In this document: one piece after another, positions 4,113 to 5,966 of the stretch | Numbering within the stretch: position 1 is the stretch's first letter | How the letters are laid out: every line of letters begins with the position of its first letter | Assembly: GCA_030695605.1 (NCBI GenBank) | Contig: JAUYQE010000077.1 | Span: forward strand, 1-5,966 | Source of the DNA: Nanobdellota archaeon | Lineage (GTDB): Archaea; Nanobdellota; Nanobdellia; Woesearchaeales; GW2011-AR9 | Direction: 5' to 3' | DNA length: 5,966 nucleotides | Translations under genes and position numbers: made by a program | The notes under the pieces: model-generated | What the model was told of the DNA's origin: nothing | The model's database searches: none | Seen by the model: the letters and a program-made list of their open reading frames with translations, nothing else

Positions 4113-5918
4113 TTACTTTCTCCTTTGTATGGCTCTTTTTCCGAAATGTGTTCCTCGTCGTATCTTCCCATACCACCACACCACTCCCATCACCAATACC
4201 CCCACGACAAACCCCCCCGCCGCAAACATCCATTCCCGGGGCAGCTTCTTGGCAATTGTTTCAACAACCGTGCTCTCTTTCTGCTCTTCTTCCTCCGGAA
4301 AATACATGCCCAGCTCGCTCATCTCTAACGCGTACTCCAAATAGAGCAAAGCGCTGCCTTTTTCTTCCTCTTCCAAGGCGTTGGCGTACTGGTAATAAGA
4401 GTATCCTAAAATCGGAAACATCCCTTCAGCACTATTTTCCGCAATGACGCGTTCCACTGCCTGCCGCTTGCTGGCAATATAGTCCGGCAGCGTGGCATTT
4501 TCCAAACCCAGAGAACTGAGAATGGCACTCGCTTCGGCTTTGGTCTGCGCAGCTGTCAGCAGGCACACGCCATGCTGCCCCTCATTCAGCGCGTTTTTGG
4601 CGGCATCCAGATTCTTATGCGTTGCCGCCAGATGAAAAGTGCCCAGGAACAGGTCTGCATATTGCACCATCTCTTCCGCTTCGGCAACTTTCTGCTGGCA
4701 GGACTGCTGCAAGTGCTCTTCGTCTATTAGCAGACGCTTTCCGCTCATGGCGAAGAACTCGCTCCAGGCGATGGCCGAAAAGAACCGCTCTTCCGCATAG
4801 CTCAGCAGGCTGTACTTCTCTTTAAGAGTTGTGGCTTCTTCTAATTCAGCAATTTTTTCTCGCGCATCACTCAGGCGTTCCTGCACAATAAACAACGTCT
4901 GCAGGTCTGTCAGGGTATCGATATGTTCTAAAGCATTTTTTTGTTCTTGCGTAGCAATATTTTTCTCCAGCTTCACGGCAGCAATCTGCAGCCGGCTCTC
5001 CGTCAGCTCTTTTTCCTCATAAAACGCTGTTCGTGCTCGGATAGTATTCGCAAAGCAGAAACTGGCTGCGGAATAATAATTGCCGATGGCTGCAGCAGCT
5101 TCTGCTTTTGTTGTTCCCTCAGCAAGAGCGTTCTGCACATCATCAGGAAGAGTCATCTTTTGCCCGCTCATTTCCTCCAGCAGGTCGGCCGTCCTCGTGC
5201 AGAGCTTTTTCTGCACGGCATTCATGAGGGCCCGATATTCTTCGTTCTCCATGATCAGGACTTCTTTGCTGTTCAGCTGCTGGCCAGTAAGGTGGAAGAG
5301 CACGGCATCGAGATCAATGACTTCGACGATTTCAATGCCTGGCGCTCGCATGCTACTTTGCTGGAGCTCGGTCTCATTGAGCGGAGAGCCGAGAGGGATA
5401 AGCACTGTCTTCATGCCGGCAGCTGCGGCCGCTTCCAGCTTATGAGGAACGCCGCCCACGGGCCCGATAAGCCCGCCAGAATTGATTGTTCCAGTAACCG
5501 CCACATCTTCACGGTACGGTAGATCCAGAAAGGCAATTGTTGTCAAAGCGGCCATCGCTGCTCCCGCACTGGGGCCGCCGACGATATTGGTGTCTGCTTT
5601 AATCGTATAGAAAAAATCGTACGTCTCGCAATCCAGATGAAAATGTTTGCAGGCTATCTCTTTGGCAAAACGCGTGGATCCCTGCGTATCGAGCTTGGTC
5701 AGCAGGGATGTTTCTAAGAATACCCGTCCTGAGCCGCCTTCCCGTAACTCCAGATAGAGATCGGCAGCGCTGCCCGACACATTTTCGCCATTTTCCTGTA
5801 CGGCCAGGAGCTTGAGGTGGTAGGCTTTGGGCAGTTCTTCAGCGGCTTGGGATCCGGCAAGAATGATAACAGTGATACTAACGAAACAAAGGAGCCAAAA
5901 ACCACCTCTTTTATGCAT
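4113..5918 (-). CDS. Secreted, membrane-anchored Lon-type serine protease (S16, COG1750-like)
   Basis: A 601-aa protein. Residues 1-25 form a signal peptide (basic n-region, hydrophobic 7-22, likely cleavage after AGSQA). Residues about 30-212 are a Lon proteolytic domain without an AAA+ ATPase: GGPSAG (114-119) carries the nucleophile Ser117 and GGVPHK (155-160) the general base Lys160. Their 43-residue spacing equals the Ser679-Lys722 spacing of E. coli Lon. VTGTINSGGLIGPVGG (141-156) is the conserved strand-loop between them. Residues about 220-545 are helical, rich in Ala/Glu/Leu, with several Tyr-rich helices and no assigned fold. A transmembrane helix at about 564-585 is followed by a basic tail (KIRRG...KRAIQRRK), giving an extracytoplasmic protease with a cytoplasmic C-terminus. 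I expect ATP-independent cleavage of envelope proteins; the substrate is unknown. The start is supported by a TATA box 26.5 nt upstream, with no Shine-Dalgarno. Transcription appears independent of the lipoprotein gene. Confidence 0.92.
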   Translation of the reverse strand: MHKRGGFWLLCFVSITVIILAGSQAAEELPKAYHLKLLAVQENGENVSGSAADLYLELREGGSGRVFLETSLLTKLDTQGSTRFAKEIACKHFHLDCETYDFFYTIKADTNIVGGPSAGAAMAALTTIAFLDLPYREDVAVTGTINSGGLIGPVGGVPHKLEAAAAAGMKTVLIPLGSPLNETELQQSSMRAPGIEIVEVIDLDAVLFHLTGQQLNSKEVLIMENEEYRALMNAVQKKLCTRTADLLEEMSGQKMTLPDDVQNALAEGTTKAEAAAAIGNYYSAASFCFANTIRARTAFYEEKELTESRLQIAAVKLEKNIATQEQKNALEHIDTLTDLQTLFIVQERLSDAREKIAELEEATTLKEKYSLLSYAEERFFSAIAWSEFFAMSGKRLLIDEEHLQQSCQQKVAEAEEMVQYADLFLGTFHLAATHKNLDAAKNALNEGQHGVCLLTAAQTKAEASAILSSLGLENATLPDYIASKRQAVERVIAENSAEGMFPILGYSYYQYANALEEEEKGSALLYLEYALEMSELGMYFPEEEEQKESTVVETIAKKLPREWMFAAGGFVVGVLVMGVVWWYGKIRRGTHFGKRAIQRRK

Positions 5919-5940
5919 GGGCTTAGGTTATTCTATATTC

Positions 5941-5954
5941 TTTTAAACTTTTTC
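5941..5954 (-). promoter_or_regulatory. BRE/TATA box of the S16 protease gene
   Basis: The minus strand reads GAAAAA then GTTTAAAA (5941-5948), centred 26.5 nt upstream of ATG 5918. The intervening sequence has no Shine-Dalgarno, so a leaderless mRNA is likely. The gene's own promoter means it need not be co-transcribed with anything to the right of the window. Confidence 0.6.
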
Positions 5955-5966
5955 TTTATGCGTAAT

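Noticed and set aside
4049..4447. Plus-strand open frame overlapping the end of the S16 gene
   Set aside because: It starts at a TTG inside the hairpin and runs antisense through well-supported S16 protease codons, giving a Pro/Ser/Thr-rich product typical of an antisense shadow.
4941..5522. Long plus-strand open frame (193 codons) antisense to the S16 gene
   Set aside because: The minus strand here encodes the Lon catalytic core with intact Ser and Lys motifs. The plus-strand product is Cys/Ser-rich with no domain signal, promoter or Shine-Dalgarno.
1..5966. CRISPR array, tRNA or rRNA genes, insertion sequence
   Set aside because: I saw no regularly spaced repeats, no cloverleaf, no rRNA-like conserved segments, and no transposase motif on either strand.

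Overview
The window looks archaeal. Four of the protein-coding transcription units have a TATA-like box centred about 26-28 nt upstream of the start codon, usually behind a purine-rich BRE of the type CGAAAG, and no Shine-Dalgarno site. This is the signature of leaderless archaeal mRNAs. The one clear Shine-Dalgarno (GAGGTG) sits at an operon-internal start, as expected for archaea that use both modes. A secreted, membrane-anchored Lon-type (S16) protease of the archaeal COG1750 kind agrees with this. A DPANN-type archaeon is possible, but the sequence does not settle it.

Left part (1-1474): the 3' end of a rightward gene for a helical protein I do not recognise converges on a leftward gene for a soluble zinc metallopeptidase with HELGH plus a downstream glutamate ligand. 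Its long Ser/Ala/Tyr/Pro-rich N-terminus looks disordered.

Middle part (about 1560-3300): this block is visibly AT-richer than its flanks. It holds a rightward two-gene operon: an unrecognised 236-aa protein, then, overlapping it by 14 nt, a CheD-family glutamine deamidase with the complete Thr-Cys-His catalytic set. No other chemotaxis gene is visible. A convergent gene encodes an unrecognised protein of about 103 aa. This block is the best candidate for an accessory or horizontally acquired cassette.

Right part (3372-5918): a leftward lipoprotein gene has an acidic Pro/Glu linker and a cupredoxin-like domain that lacks the usual copper ligands. A 228-bp intergenic region follows, then the leftward gene of the 601-aa S16 protease. 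The intergenic region carries a strong rightward archaeal promoter followed by a 13-bp UUCG-capped hairpin and a T-rich tract. I propose that it encodes a small RNA of about 85-90 nt.

The lipoprotein and the S16 protease probably both act outside the membrane, but each has its own promoter. The only clear translational coupling in the window is the CheD-like operon.
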